Shown in pieces: positions 44,841 through 55,181 of a stretch of 64,000 nucleotides of DNA. The notes under the pieces are model-generated. The model was given only the letters and a program-made list of their open reading frames with translations. It did no database searches and had not been told where the DNA came from. The stretch covers positions 310,001-374,000 of the forward strand of contig JAADJZ010000014.1 of assembly GCA_011032825.1 (NCBI GenBank), given 5' to 3'. The position numbers were made by a program, and so were the translations under genes. Every line of letters starts with the position of its first letter. Positions within the stretch are counted from its first letter, which is position 1. The stretch comes from Massariosphaeria phaeospora (Eukaryota > Ascomycota > Dothideomycetes > Pleosporales).

Positions 44841-46224
44841 GTTTCGTATCCTCAACATGTGATTGGTGATGCCAAACCACGAAGGGGCCGCGAGAGGTCC
44901 ACGAGCTAAATACGATTCATCTCAGTCTGGAAGACGTTCATGTGCTCCTGGGCCCATCTCAACGACAGCCAGCAGCTTGAGCCTGTCCTGTGGCGTAGAT
45001 ATCAGCCATACCGTCAGAGGAAAGACGTTTCGCACCAAGCGTTACCTAGGTAACATCTTGTCGATGTGATCGGAGGAAAGATGATGAAGGAGACTTGTGA
45101 GCAGGAAGGGCTATAGGTAAGTGCTGTAGCCAAACATCTGAGGTGCTCTTTTTCTCTAAGCAGTTAGCCCGGCCGAATGGGCTATCATACGCTCTTTCCT
45201 TTTAACTCTCGTAACTGCGACCTATTATCGACCTTATCTCGCTCGGGGAGGGACAACTCACTGCGGGACTAATAGCACTCTCTCCAACTGCGCTGTAAAC
45301 CTCACACCCCAATGGGGCCAGGGACAGATATCGTTTCTTGCAAACTCCGAATCCAAACGATCTCGGTGGAACTGAGACACCGCAGTCTCGTCTCAAGCCC
45401 AACCAGAGAAAGCCCTAACGTAGCAAACCTCTCGCTCCCTCTCTCTAACATAGAACAATAGCCGATCTCCAAACATAGCCTCAGGACCGTACATGCGTTG
45501 CACGTAGACTTTGCCCAGCTAGCCCACTGGACATGCTCAAGCACCAAGTCAAGAGCGCATGCCCATCACCGGCTCCCTCGTTCTTGCCAAACGTGTAGGT
45601 ATGACCTCAGCACTCGCCACCAAAGCGCTCTTGCCGTCCGGACCACCCACCCAACGCTCAACACGTGGGTAGATGTTCCGGCGACAAGACGGTGGCGTAG
45701 ATACTCATCATCGGTCTTCGGCGCGCCGCAACCTCGCTGCCCCATGTGCTCTCTGACTGGGAGGTTAGTTTTGAATTTCCTTTCAGATTCTATTTCTTCC
45801 TTACATGATGAAACAAACTTGTTACATAATACCAAGTAATCACAACTTGCTAAGAGCATGTCTGATGTAAATGCTTGTTGATGATAATTGGCCGCAAACC
45901 TGTCTGATTCAAACACTTCTCTTCGAATAGTTCAAAAAATGATGTGTTACAGAAGACTAACAGAACAAGCAGGAGCGGATAAATTTCTTTTTATTACTTT
46001 TTTTTGGTATCCGCACTAGTCCCAGTTTGGAGTGTGGGCTATGATATTGGTGCCTCCGCAGCACCGTGGTTCCCTCCTTAGATCGCGCGAGTGGCCACGC
46101 GGTCATCTCCAATTGCCACTTGGAACAGCTTTGTAATTGGCAACCCACATTGAAAGAGTCTCGCTCCAATATTTCACCACCCAAAGGAGCGTCAACACCA
46201 ATTAAAGCACCAAAACGGAAGTTT

Positions 46225-46375
46225 TTCGCGTGCGCTCCACAACACAAACCACCCACTCAGCTCACGCTAAAAGCAAACAGGGCCCTCTCGCTTTGAGACG
46301 GCGAAAACTTTTCCGAGCCTCGTTTATTTCCAGCGTGCGCTAAGTGGGTGGGTGGTTTGTGGCGTGGAGTGTGCC
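46225..46375. mobile_element. Palindromic MITE-like element
   Basis: The left arm (46230-46290) reads GCTCCACAACACAAACCACC, then CACTCAGCTCACGCT. The right arm (46310-46372) is its inverse: AGCGTGCGCTAAGTGGG, then GGTTTGTGGCGTGGAG. The arms pair over about 60 bp around a loop of about 20 bp. There is no coding capacity. The arm sequence recurs at 21.06, 24.0 and 27.2 kb, so this is a dispersed family. No target-site duplication is clear. Confidence 0.65.
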
Positions 46376-46935
46376 AACTAGGTAGCAACATCAGAGAGTA
46401 ATACGGGGTACAATCTAAGTACGGAGTATGACCTCAAGAACCTATCGTCCCTTGACTAAGCTCTTCTACTTCCCTAGTGCCTTTCTATTCACAAAGAAGA
46501 CTACACAAGAAGAAGGGAGGCGGTGGTAGGACGTTAGTTGGTAGAGGGGGAGATTTTGTCTGATCAATCACTCACTCGCGAGTAGGTAGTCTTAACTGAA
46601 GTAGGTAGACGTACTGGGGCGAGAATAAAACAATGTCCATAAAAGTACGCAAAGCAGATAAATAGCACCAACGCGACACGCGCGACGCGATACTCGTATC
46701 TCGCAGCAAAGCAAACAAACCCTCCTAATAACCAAAACAAAACACCCACTAACAACGCACAAAACCCCCCAACGCAACCCCGAACTTGGAATCTCAAAAA
46801 ACAAAATAAAACAAAACCAGCCCGACGTGCTTCCAAAGTGCATGTAGCGCCGCAACCTCCCCCCCACGCCGCTCTTCCTCATAACTCAAGATCCACAAAT
46901 AGCGAAATTTCCGTCCACGGCAGCTCTTCAGCCCT

Positions 46936-47490
46936 CTACTCCTTCCCCCTTCGCGCCGCCTCCCCACTCGGGCCTGAAATCGCGCCTCGCCGCTGCCTAT
47001 GGGCTAGTGGTTGCGTTCCGTGGATCTGGCCGGACGCGTAGAGGTGGGAAAGGGAAAGGGTTGAGGATGAGGAGGATGATGAGGAGGACGAGGAGGAGGA
47101 TGACGAGAAGAGGGTAGATGGGGATGATGATGATGATGATGAGGACGAGAATGACGAGGACGGTGTAGATACAACTGGAGATGTAGATGAAGACGGTGTG
47201 GATGGAGCTGGAGCAGCAGATGCAGATGCAGATGTATGCGTCGCGATACCAGCCAGACCCGTCGTACCATTCATCGTCAAGTTCGGCCACTGTGCAGTCG
47301 ACGATTCTGGCGCCGTCGATGTATTCCGCGTATGCCCACCCGGATCCGATGAAGTGTCGTGTGACGCCCCTCCCGACTGTGCGTGGCCTCGCAGCGGTGG
47401 AGCAGAAGCTGGCAGCGGCAGCGTTGTCGTTAGCCGTGCACCCGCCTCGACCTTGCCCTTCCCCTTCCCCTTGCCAGCGTGGTCTTCCAT
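46936..47490 (-). CDS. Hypothetical Ser-rich low-complexity protein
   Basis: Intronless 184-codon frame with ATG 47490. It begins MEDHAGKGKGKGKVEAGARL, passes through a Thr/Ser/Pro region and ends after two pure or nearly pure poly-Ser tracts encoded by GAT/GAG microsatellites on the plus strand. No domain is recognised. The frame may be open only because the microsatellite lacks stops in all minus-strand frames, so this could be spurious. Confidence 0.3.
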   Translation of the reverse strand: MEDHAGKGKGKGKVEAGARLTTTLPLPASAPPLRGHAQSGGASHDTSSDPGGHTRNTSTAPESSTAQWPNLTMNGTTGLAGIATHTSASASAAPAPSTPSSSTSPVVSTPSSSFSSSSSSSSSPSTLFSSSSSSSSSSSSSSSTLSLSHLYASGQIHGTQPLAHRQRRGAISGPSGEAARRGKE

Positions 47491-48376
47491 GTCAAGAATA
47501 CGCCTCTTTGCGTGCTGGTGCTAGTTTGGTTTGGCTACGTCCCCAAGCAGTGAAGAGTGTGGTAGATAGATTTCGCAGTGAAAAGGCCGCTTAGTCAGGT
47601 CAGGTCAGGTCAGGGCAGGTCGCAGAACGACCAGAGTGATCGGTAGGAAAGGAGTGACGGTAGGTAGGTAGACGGCGCGCCGTGCCGCAGAAAAAGAAAA
47701 GATAAAGACGTGTGGCGACAATGCGTGCCGTAAGGAGCGTGGCTGAAATGACCGCAAGGCAGCAGTGCGATACTTCGGCCTGGTTCGGTTCGGTTCAGTT
47801 CGGTTCCGCTCAGCTCAAGGTGCCGTAGAAGCTTAGAATTGGGTTGGGTTGGGTCGTGGTGTTAAGGTTGCACAGGCAGTGGTAGGTCAGGTAACACAGA
47901 ACAAACAGCAGGCACATACTTACATATCATATATAAAGCGGAACAGCGAGCACAGTATGTGAAGCGCAGTAGAAGTGAATCGGAATACATAGACATTTAC
48001 CCTTTGAGACAGGGATTCGCAATGGTTCGGGGCAGTTCGATGGTGCACTGCCTGGGGGAATCGGGACACGGGGTTCGAGGCGCGCCGAGCTGAAGACAGA
48101 ACTAACAAGAACCAGTGTGAGTCAACGACATAGGCTTGAGAATGTGGCGCCCTATAGTGTTTGAGCTGGAACGCTGCGAGCATGACAGGAGTTAATGTGA
48201 TATGGCAGCGGAACGAGAGGAAGCAGAATAGGCGGCACTATGGCGTCGGATTCAGGCTGCCAAGATGCGCTCACCTGGTACGTATGGGTATACTACAGGC
48301 CCGACTCTAGTCTCGGGTGGTTTTGTCCCTTTCACGCCAGAACGGCCCTTAGCCCTGACCCGTTCAGCTCGAGTGC
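47491..48376. other. Intergenic region with microsatellites
   Basis: No gene is supported. Simple repeats: AGGTC pentamers at 47596-47620, GGTTC/GTTCG units at 47779-47812 and GGGTT units at 47839-47853. Confidence 0.55.
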
Positions 48377-49289
48377 TCATAACTCGGACATTTCTGTGTC
48401 CTCGGCCTTGGCGAGGCCGTGCTCTTTCAGCAGCGCATCGATCTCGTCCGCTCCCCACAGGTGGTGGTAGATCTTGCCCTCCTCGGTCCTGCCGACTGTC
48501 GCAAACTCGACTGAGACAAGGTTAGATGCAGCACGTCCACGGCGTGCAGACCGACTCACTTTTCTCGCTGCTTAGCTTGGTCGAATCCATGGTCTTGCTG
48601 AGCACCTTGACGGCCAGCCCGCATGCCTCCTTCAGGTCGCACTCCTCTTTGTAGTCCTGCTTCAGCAGACTCTGCGCCGATGCGTTGTTGGCGCCGACGC
48701 TCGTGGCCTTCCAGCCGCCGTAGTTGCCGCTGGGGTTGCTCTGGTACAGCTGGAACTCGCGCTGAGGATCCCAGCCCGCGTAGATGAACGAGACGCCAAA
48801 GGGCCGCAGACCACCGTGCTGCGTGTAGCCCTGCTTGAGGTCGCACAGGCGGCGCACGAGCTGCTCGCAGGGGATGTCTTCGTTGTACGTGAGGAGGTAG
48901 CGCTGGGCGGCCTGGCGGGCGTAGTTGATGAGGATGTTGGCGTCGGCCGTCATGCCGGCCACGGCGCAGATCATGTTGCTGGAGACAGCTTCAGCAGAGC
49001 CCAGGACTGAGGACGGGACATGCGGCCTACTCGTTCAAAATGTAAAGTTTCTCGGCGGATGTGTCTTGCTCGAGCAGCTTGCTCGTCACCTTCCGCTCGG
49101 CGGCAAGCACAATGCCATCCTTGGCCAGTATGCCGAGCGCCGTGCCTGCGTGCGAAATAGCCTCGAGGGCATATTCGACCTGGTACAAGCGGCCTTCCGG
49201 CGAGAAGATGGTCGTCTGCGGGCTCTGTTAGCTGCGGTGGGACCGGCCGGGGGAATACTGCTCACCCGCGAGTCGTATCTTCGGGACAT
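48377..49289 (-). CDS. PRE9: 20S proteasome alpha subunit, PSMA4/Pre9 type
   Basis: Four exons (49266-49289, 49031-49215, 48560-48978, 48377-48510) give 253 aa. The N terminus MSRRYDSR joins [20 protein letters not shown], the alpha-subunit signature, and matches PSMA4 closely. Other conserved parts are [38 protein letters not shown] and [20 protein letters not shown]. It is a structural subunit of the outer ring of the 20S core in nucleus and cytosol. The C terminus has an acidic tail ([10 protein letters not shown]). It shares a divergent promoter of about 270 bp with the splicing-protein gene at 49560. Confidence 0.95.
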
Positions 49290-49559
49290 GTCTGCGGCGT
49301 CGAAATGCTAGGCTCCAGACGCGATTGAAGACGCAGATGGGAGCAGGCGGAAGACGGGCGGCGGGGCGACGTGGGCGGGGGCTGGTGTTGTATTTGACCA
49401 GAGCCCCAGGCCACAAGCTTCATGCGCGTCGGGGCGGGGCGCTCGGGCCACCCACTGCCATTTGGCAGAGCCGCAACACCAGAACTTTACATGACCGCCG
49501 GCCCTTACTGCACAACGCAGAACTTCATCTTTCTCCACAGAGACAAGACAGTCATCGCA

Positions 49560-50918
49560 ATGGCTACCATACCCAGTGGACCGCCACCGGCGATGATGCC
49601 TTTGCCGGCAGGCTGGACGGAACACACGGCGCCCACAGGTAGCCCACGCCCTGCCCAGCATCGCTACACATGGCTAACAACCCCAGGTCATATGTACTAC
49701 TTCCACAAAGAGACCAACAAATCAACATATGTCCGACCAGCGCCCGAAGTTCCCCTTGTCCAGAGCCCTATGCACGCTCTCCCACCCCGACCACCTCCGT
49801 TCTCCTTCGACGCTGAAGCTAACCACGACAACGTCAATCCTACCGCCCCACAATTCTCCTCCAATGCGAAGCAACAGATGCAGAATCTGATATTTGGGGG
49901 CCCACCCCCGCGTCACTCCCACCAAGACAGGGGGCAGCAGCAAAGAGGTGGGCACCGCGGGGGCTTTCGCGGAGGGCACAACAGCTTCCAAGACCAAAGG
50001 AGAGCTCCACAAGACCGGCCGAAACATCGAGATGATATACCTAATTGCGCGCCATGGGTGCTGGTCAGAACCAAGCTTGGGAGACGCTTTGTATGGAACA
50101 AGGACACCAACGAAAGTTTCTGGAAGTTCCCGCCAGATGTCATGAAGGGTGTCGTGGAGTTCGACCGAATACAGCGCGAAAGGAAGGAGCGCCGCGAGCG
50201 TGGCGAGCCGAGCGATGCCGAGGACGACGCTGCCATGGCTGAAGTGGAGGCCGATCTCGCAGCCATGGAAGAGGAAGTGGAGCAGCAGGTGGTCGAGGTC
50301 GATGGAGAAGTAGGCATGGACGACGACGAGGAATATGAAGAGGTTGAAGTCACAGACGACGAGGGAGATGAGGCAGGCAACGCTTCCAAACGGCAACGAA
50401 CAGAAGAGCCTGTCGACGATCAACCGGTCGAGATGGGTGAAGACGACATCGCCTGGCAACTCGCCCAGATGGAAGCCATGGAAGGCGACTACGGCGAAGA
50501 GCAAGAGGAAGAAGAGGAAGGCCTCCCCCTAACCGACGAAGACCTCAGGGCTCTCTTCAAAGAGCTCCTCGACGACACACAACTCAGCCCCTACACCCCC
50601 TGGGATAAGTTCCTCTCCGAAGGCGCCCTCTTCGAGGACGAGCGCTATAAAGCCCTACCGACCATGAAAGCCCGCAAAGACTGCTTCAGCGAATGGTGCA
50701 AGGAGCGAATACAGATGCAAAAGGAGCAGAAAGCGAATCAACCGAAACAGGACCCCAAGGTTCAATATATGGCTTTCTTGGATAAATTTGCGAGCAAGAA
50801 GCTGTACTGGGCAGAGTTCCGCCGAAAGTATCGGAAGGACCCGGAGATGAAAGATGCGAAGTTGTCGGACAAGGAGAAAGAGACCCTTTACCGCGACTAT
50901 GTCAAGAAGATGCGCTAA
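49560..50918 (+). CDS. URN1: WW/FF-domain protein, Urn1-like splicing factor
   Basis: Two exons (49560-49638 and 49687-50918) give 436 aa. I chose ATG 49560 as the start nearest to the WW domain; upstream in-frame ATGs fall in the shared promoter. The WW domain is split by the 48-nt intron: PLPAGWTEHTAPTG joins HMYYFHKETNKSTYVRP. A Gly/Arg/Gln-rich linker follows, then a second Trp-containing WW-like segment (WVLVRTKLGRRFVWN), acidic stretches, an FF domain (LRALFKELLDDTQLSPYTPW, then MKARKDCFSEWCKER) and a C-terminal FF-like segment. This layout matches yeast Urn1 and other spliceosome-associated FF proteins. Intact. Confidence 0.85.
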   Translation: MATIPSGPPPAMMPLPAGWTEHTAPTGSPRPAQHRYTWLTTPGHMYYFHKETNKSTYVRPAPEVPLVQSPMHALPPRPPPFSFDAEANHDNVNPTAPQFSSNAKQQMQNLIFGGPPPRHSHQDRGQQQRGGHRGGFRGGHNSFQDQRRAPQDRPKHRDDIPNCAPWVLVRTKLGRRFVWNKDTNESFWKFPPDVMKGVVEFDRIQRERKERRERGEPSDAEDDAAMAEVEADLAAMEEEVEQQVVEVDGEVGMDDDEEYEEVEVTDDEGDEAGNASKRQRTEEPVDDQPVEMGEDDIAWQLAQMEAMEGDYGEEQEEEEEGLPLTDEDLRALFKELLDDTQLSPYTPWDKFLSEGALFEDERYKALPTMKARKDCFSEWCKERIQMQKEQKANQPKQDPKVQYMAFLDKFASKKLYWAEFRRKYRKDPEMKDAKLSDKEKETLYRDYVKKMR

Positions 50919-51762
50919 ATACTTAGATGCCTTGCGGCGCTGCAGTAATTCGGGAACTGCTTCCTACTTTTCTAGTGGTGAGCCGAATTCGAGAGTTTAT
51001 CGGCATATGCTTAGCTAATATCTGTTCCACTCTTCTTCACTATGGTCGTTCTACTCGTCGATGTCGTGCACGGGTCTACTAGGCTGCCGGAACATCAAAC
51101 AACTATTCCAAACTCGACAACAAACTCGTGAGAAGAGATCAGGTGTCCCCGTAAGCTAGTGCGAACGCACAAAAGAGCGGGTGGTGCTTCGCCTTGGCCG
51201 CGTGTCTCCTGCGCAGATCGAATCGTGGGGTATCAACAATCAACCCTGCCTTTCCTTCTCGTCGTTCAACCATCGATATATCTAGTATATAACGGCACCA
51301 CGAACATGTCTTCAAATTCAATGATTAATCCGATCATCTAGTTATTGACAATTCCGCTAAGTGAATCGTATCTGTTTCTGCCTCCTCGTCCACTCATGTC
51401 ATCGCGTCGCAGTGTATAACGCTACCAAGTGCTGTTTTATCCCAAATATGTTCTGTCTGTCTCTCTGCCCTTTGACATAAATTTCGACATAAACTTCACT
51501 ATCGCGCCACAGCATTCACGTTTCTACTCACGCACATGGCCCGATACTTAACGCTCCTCACGCCGTTTCACGGGTCCCTACGATGTTTCACCCCTCGCTT
51601 CACCACACGGCGCCCAATCCGTCTCGCGTTTCACGATCACCCACACCCCGCAAACAATTCATATATATAAACGGTACGTATGGAATGTTCGGCACATCAA
51701 GTGTCTTCAAGATTTTTCAATCCGCGTTGCACACACAAAATTGCACAGCACAGTAACCTACA
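50919..51762. other. Intergenic region
   Basis: About 840 bp without a supported gene; it is the upstream region of the SET-domain gene. Confidence 0.45.
51662..51670 (+). promoter_or_regulatory. TATA box of the SET-domain gene
   Basis: TATATATAA lies about 95 bp upstream of ATG 51763, the right distance for a fungal TATA promoter. Confidence 0.6.
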
Positions 51763-53160
51763 ATGAAAACTATGTGGCCCGACTTTACGATCATCACCCT
51801 CACCATCGGCCTTTTCGCAACCGAAGCCGTCACCTCGACCTCCTTCCAGAACGACAACGCAGACATCCTACTTCAAGAACTATCACGTAGCAACGGGCTC
51901 GGTGGTCGAATTTGCGCGTCAAACTCAGTATTTCGCAATGGCGAATGCCAGCCAGATATAAACCACCCCCTCTCCTACGATCAGAACACCACCACTACCA
52001 CCACCTCCTCCTCCGCCACGCCCACGCTCGAAGAAGCCTACGCCTCCGCCCACGCCATCCCAGACTTCCCCTGGACCTTCTACCCCTCCTGTTTCGCCAA
52101 CGAAAACACCACATCGCCGTACTGCGTCTTCAGCGACCAGACGTTCGCGCGCGGCCGCGGCATCTTCATCGTGACGACGCCCAGCCAGGCCTACGACCTG
52201 CTCGCCTCGCCCGCCTTCACCGACGCCTCGGTGCTCGACTCCGCCAACGACTTCGCCAACCCGCCCTTCGAGCAACGCGCCCTGCCCGGCAAAGGCCGCG
52301 GCCTCATCGCCAACACGACGCTGCACCGCGGCACGCAAATCTTCGCCTCGACGCCGCTGCTCATCACCGACCCAGGCGCGTACTCCCTATCCACATCCGA
52401 GCGCCTCGCCCTCTTGCACCGCGGCGTCGCCACGCTGCCGCCGGACTCGCAGGCGCGGTTCTGGACGCTCCTCAACCACTTCCAAGGCGACGCCGTCGAC
52501 GACCGCATCGACACCAACGCCTTCGAGATCGCCATCGATGGCGTGACGCAGTACGCCGTGCTGCCCGAAACCGCACTCCTGAACCACGACTGCCGGCCCA
52601 ACGCCGCGTACTTCTGGGACGAGGCCGCGCTGATGCTGCGCGTGCACGCCACGCAGACCATCTACCCCGGCGAGGAAATCTCCATCACGTACATCGACAA
52701 CGAGCGCCCGCGCGCAGCGCGCACGGCGCATCTACAGCGGAACTGGGGCTTTGCGTGCGGGTGCGCGGCGTGTGCGGCGCCGGAGTTCGTTACCGCGGAG
52801 TCGGATGCCCGTATCCTGCAAATACAAGAGGTAGCCGCGCTGCTGGACGATTGGAGCGAGGAGAGTTGCGCGTCGCCGGAGATGGCGATGTTGTTGGTTA
52901 GTTTGTATGAGCAGGAGCGGCTGGGGGCGGGGATGGGGAAGGCATATAGGTTGGCGGCGGAGGTGTATAGTAGTTTTGGGGAGCGGTGGTTGGCGGTTAA
53001 GTTTGCGCGGTTGAGTGTGGAGGTCGGGGCGCTGGATAAGGGGTGGGGGGATGGGGATGTGTTGGATATGGTGAGGATGGCGGAGGAGCCGGAGGGGAGT
53101 TGGAGTTGGGGGAGGAGGGTGGGGTTAAGGAGGGGGGAGGGGTGTGGATGGGGTGCGTAG
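51763..53160 (+). CDS. SET-domain protein with predicted signal peptide
   Basis: Intronless 465-aa protein. The N terminus (KTMWPDFTIITLTIGLFATE) looks like a cleavable signal peptide, followed by a Cys-containing, Thr/Ser-rich region with N-glycosylation-type sites. The SET domain begins at about residue 183 with GKGRGLIANTTLHRGTQIF, includes the catalytic LLNHDCRPNAAYFW and GEEISITYIDNERPRA, and ends with a post-SET Cys cluster (FACGCAACAAPE). The C-terminal 120 residues are helical. SET enzymes methylate lysines using S-adenosylmethionine; entry into the secretory path would be unusual, so the substrate could be extracellular or in the ER. Low-GC codon use at the end is normal for its neighbours. 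Confidence 0.85.
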   Translation: MKTMWPDFTIITLTIGLFATEAVTSTSFQNDNADILLQELSRSNGLGGRICASNSVFRNGECQPDINHPLSYDQNTTTTTTSSSATPTLEEAYASAHAIPDFPWTFYPSCFANENTTSPYCVFSDQTFARGRGIFIVTTPSQAYDLLASPAFTDASVLDSANDFANPPFEQRALPGKGRGLIANTTLHRGTQIFASTPLLITDPGAYSLSTSERLALLHRGVATLPPDSQARFWTLLNHFQGDAVDDRIDTNAFEIAIDGVTQYAVLPETALLNHDCRPNAAYFWDEAALMLRVHATQTIYPGEEISITYIDNERPRAARTAHLQRNWGFACGCAACAAPEFVTAESDARILQIQEVAALLDDWSEESCASPEMAMLLVSLYEQERLGAGMGKAYRLAAEVYSSFGERWLAVKFARLSVEVGALDKGWGDGDVLDMVRMAEEPEGSWSWGRRVGLRRGEGCGWGA

Positions 53161-53358
53161 GGGGTGAGGTGGTGGTGGTAGTTTGTGGTTCGGTTTGGTT
53201 TGGTTTCGGTTCGGGGGTTTTTCTTAGTTGCAACGAAGACACGTTTTTCTTGCCTTCCTTCCTTCCCATTCCTATCTCTATCCTTTCACTTCTACACTCG
53301 ACACGATTCCACGCCGACAGTGGACGCCTCTACTCTTCCCCGCCCGCTACCACTACCG

Positions 53359-55181
53359 CTACCGTCCCCCACGACTCGCCGGCGTAAACGACCGCCTCCT
53401 TACATGCGCCAGCGTATCCTGCACCAGCTCAAACAACTGAAACTGTCTGCCGGCCTGCCGATCCACAATAACCACCTGGCACGAATCCGGCAAAATGCGG
53501 TCCCGCACCGCCGTCTTGCGCGCGCGCAACTCAGCCCGCAGGTCCTCCAGCGCCGTGCTCGTCGTCCAGGGCGCCGCGTCCAACCCCTCGACCGACGGCG
53601 CCTCGCGCCAGCGGCTGATGAACGGGTTGGGCTCGCGCGGGTGCAGCGTCGGGTGTGCGGCCATGCCCTCGTACACGACGAGGAGTAGGCGGTCGGCGCG
53701 CTGGCGCAGCGCGGCGACGAAGTCGTGGGTGAGGCGTGTGCCGAGGGCCATTTGCCCGCAGAGGTAGTTGCGGGATTCGCGCTGCGTGAGGGAGCTGGGG
53801 CTGGTGGGGGAGCGGGAGAGCTGGGGTGTGTGCGTGTAGTCGCCTTTGGCGAAGGGGATGAAGCCGTGGTAGACGCTGGTGGGCATTTCGCTGAGCAGGC
53901 TCGAGGGGTCGAACCAGTGGGCGTGGTACAGGCCCAGCGTGAGCAGTTTGCAGATGGCGGTGTAGTCGGAGAAGGTGGAGCAGATGGTTGCGAGGGTGGG
54001 GGGTGAGAGCAGCGTGGGGAAGTAGCGGTAGCTGGTTGGGGAGGGAGGGTTAGTATGGGTGAGGTGAGGTAGGAGGGATACGTACAGTATGTCCCAGCAG
54101 TCCTTTGTCATTTCCAGACCCCCTGTTGTACTCGGTATCCTGCCCCCAAGCAGCCCTATCGACTTGACGCCGCGAAACGCGCGTGCCTGCGCGCAAATCG
54201 CCACGCGAAGATACTGCACCGCATGCGGGCGCCACGCATTTTCAAAGAAGTCGCAGTACGTCTCGAGCTGCGCGGCCGTGCAGCCCGCGAGGAACTCGTT
54301 GATGCTCTTCGACCTCGTTGCGTGCTGCAGCGCTTCCGCTTCACTGTCGTGCAGGATCATGATGCGGAACCACGAGCGGACGAAGCCGGCGCCGATGTCC
54401 TGCTCTGGCTGGTCCGTTCCGGTGGATGGTCCGGCGGGTTCGGGATGCGCGGAGGAGTCGTCGAGGTCGGGGACGATGGAGTATAGGCGACGCAGGGCTT
54501 CGGCGCAGAGATCGATGTGGAACTGCTTGAGGATGAGGATGGTGCCGTTGTCGAGCACGCATTGGAGAGCGTCTTTGGGGATGCGTGGATCCAGGGGTGA
54601 CTGCAAGAGGAGGACTCGTTCGGCGCCGTCTTCATCGACGTGGATGTTGATCACGCCCAGCGTCTCCAGCGTCGGAGTATGGTCTAGGTTCGCCACTACG
54701 CCAAACGTTACAACCTGTCCGCAACAACACAGAGACAAAAGCACATACTGAAGATGGCATCCGCCAGCGCCGTCACATCCTTCTCCAGCTTCAGAACCCA
54801 CTTGATGAAGCTCGGGGTATCGCCGCCTTTCGGGTAGAACCGCTCGCGGATCTGCGACCTTTGATCCACAGCGAGGCGCAGCTTGAGCACGATCTGCTTC
54901 GCAGCCTCTGGATTCACAGCTTCGACGCTTTCGGCGTCCTCGAGCACGCGGCTCCACCACTCGTTCAGATCTTCGTACTCTCGCAGGTGTCTTCTGCACC
55001 ACATGTGCCTGGTGGACGACAGGACGAAGTTGCACGGCCGGCCATCTGGCTCGAGAGCCTCGCAGATGGTTGGCATTGAAGCTTGGGATTCGGGGGGCTC
55101 CGAGGTCCTTATTATCACTCCGGGGTTGCTTTGTGAAGAACCGCGGCGGTCTTGTGCATGAGTGCTGGACTGACTACTCAT
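53359..55181 (-). CDS. Conserved fungal protein with N-terminal Cys/His motif
   Basis: Three exons (54749-55181, 54086-54695, 53359-54031) give 571 aa. Near residue 40 a C-x9-C-x11-C-x2-H cluster (CEALEPDGRPC, then MWCRRH) could bind zinc. The middle is helical (EAAKQIVLKLRLAVDQRSQI) and continues with ILILKQFHIDLCAEALRRLY and FENAWRPHAVQYLRVAIC. The 54-nt intron at 54032-54085 has no stops and is a multiple of three. The last 200 residues are rich in aromatic and charged residues. I do not recognise a known family name; it reads like a conserved hypothetical. Intact. Confidence 0.75.

Larger units (their letters stand above)
42993..46214. other. Repeat-rich stretch without a convincing gene
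   Basis: 3.2 kb. It holds the 17-bp tandem repeat (44035-44095) and the triplicated motif (44.1-44.85 kb) listed separately. Short frames with faint leucine-rich character (LLISALPIIPKLKSVSVEF near 44430) may be the remains of an F-box/LRR gene. A small acidic minus-strand frame of 89 codons (43658-43927) has an ATG but no family match. Confidence 0.45.

Noticed and set aside
45570..45640. SCQTCR followed by a donor-like GTATGACC, possible zinc-cluster start
   Set aside because: No second half of a zinc cluster is found downstream in any frame.
51912..52901. 329-codon Arg-rich frame overlapping the SET gene
   Set aside because: It overlaps the conserved SET motifs in another frame and is only Arg/Pro/His-rich, as expected of an out-of-frame GC-rich gene.
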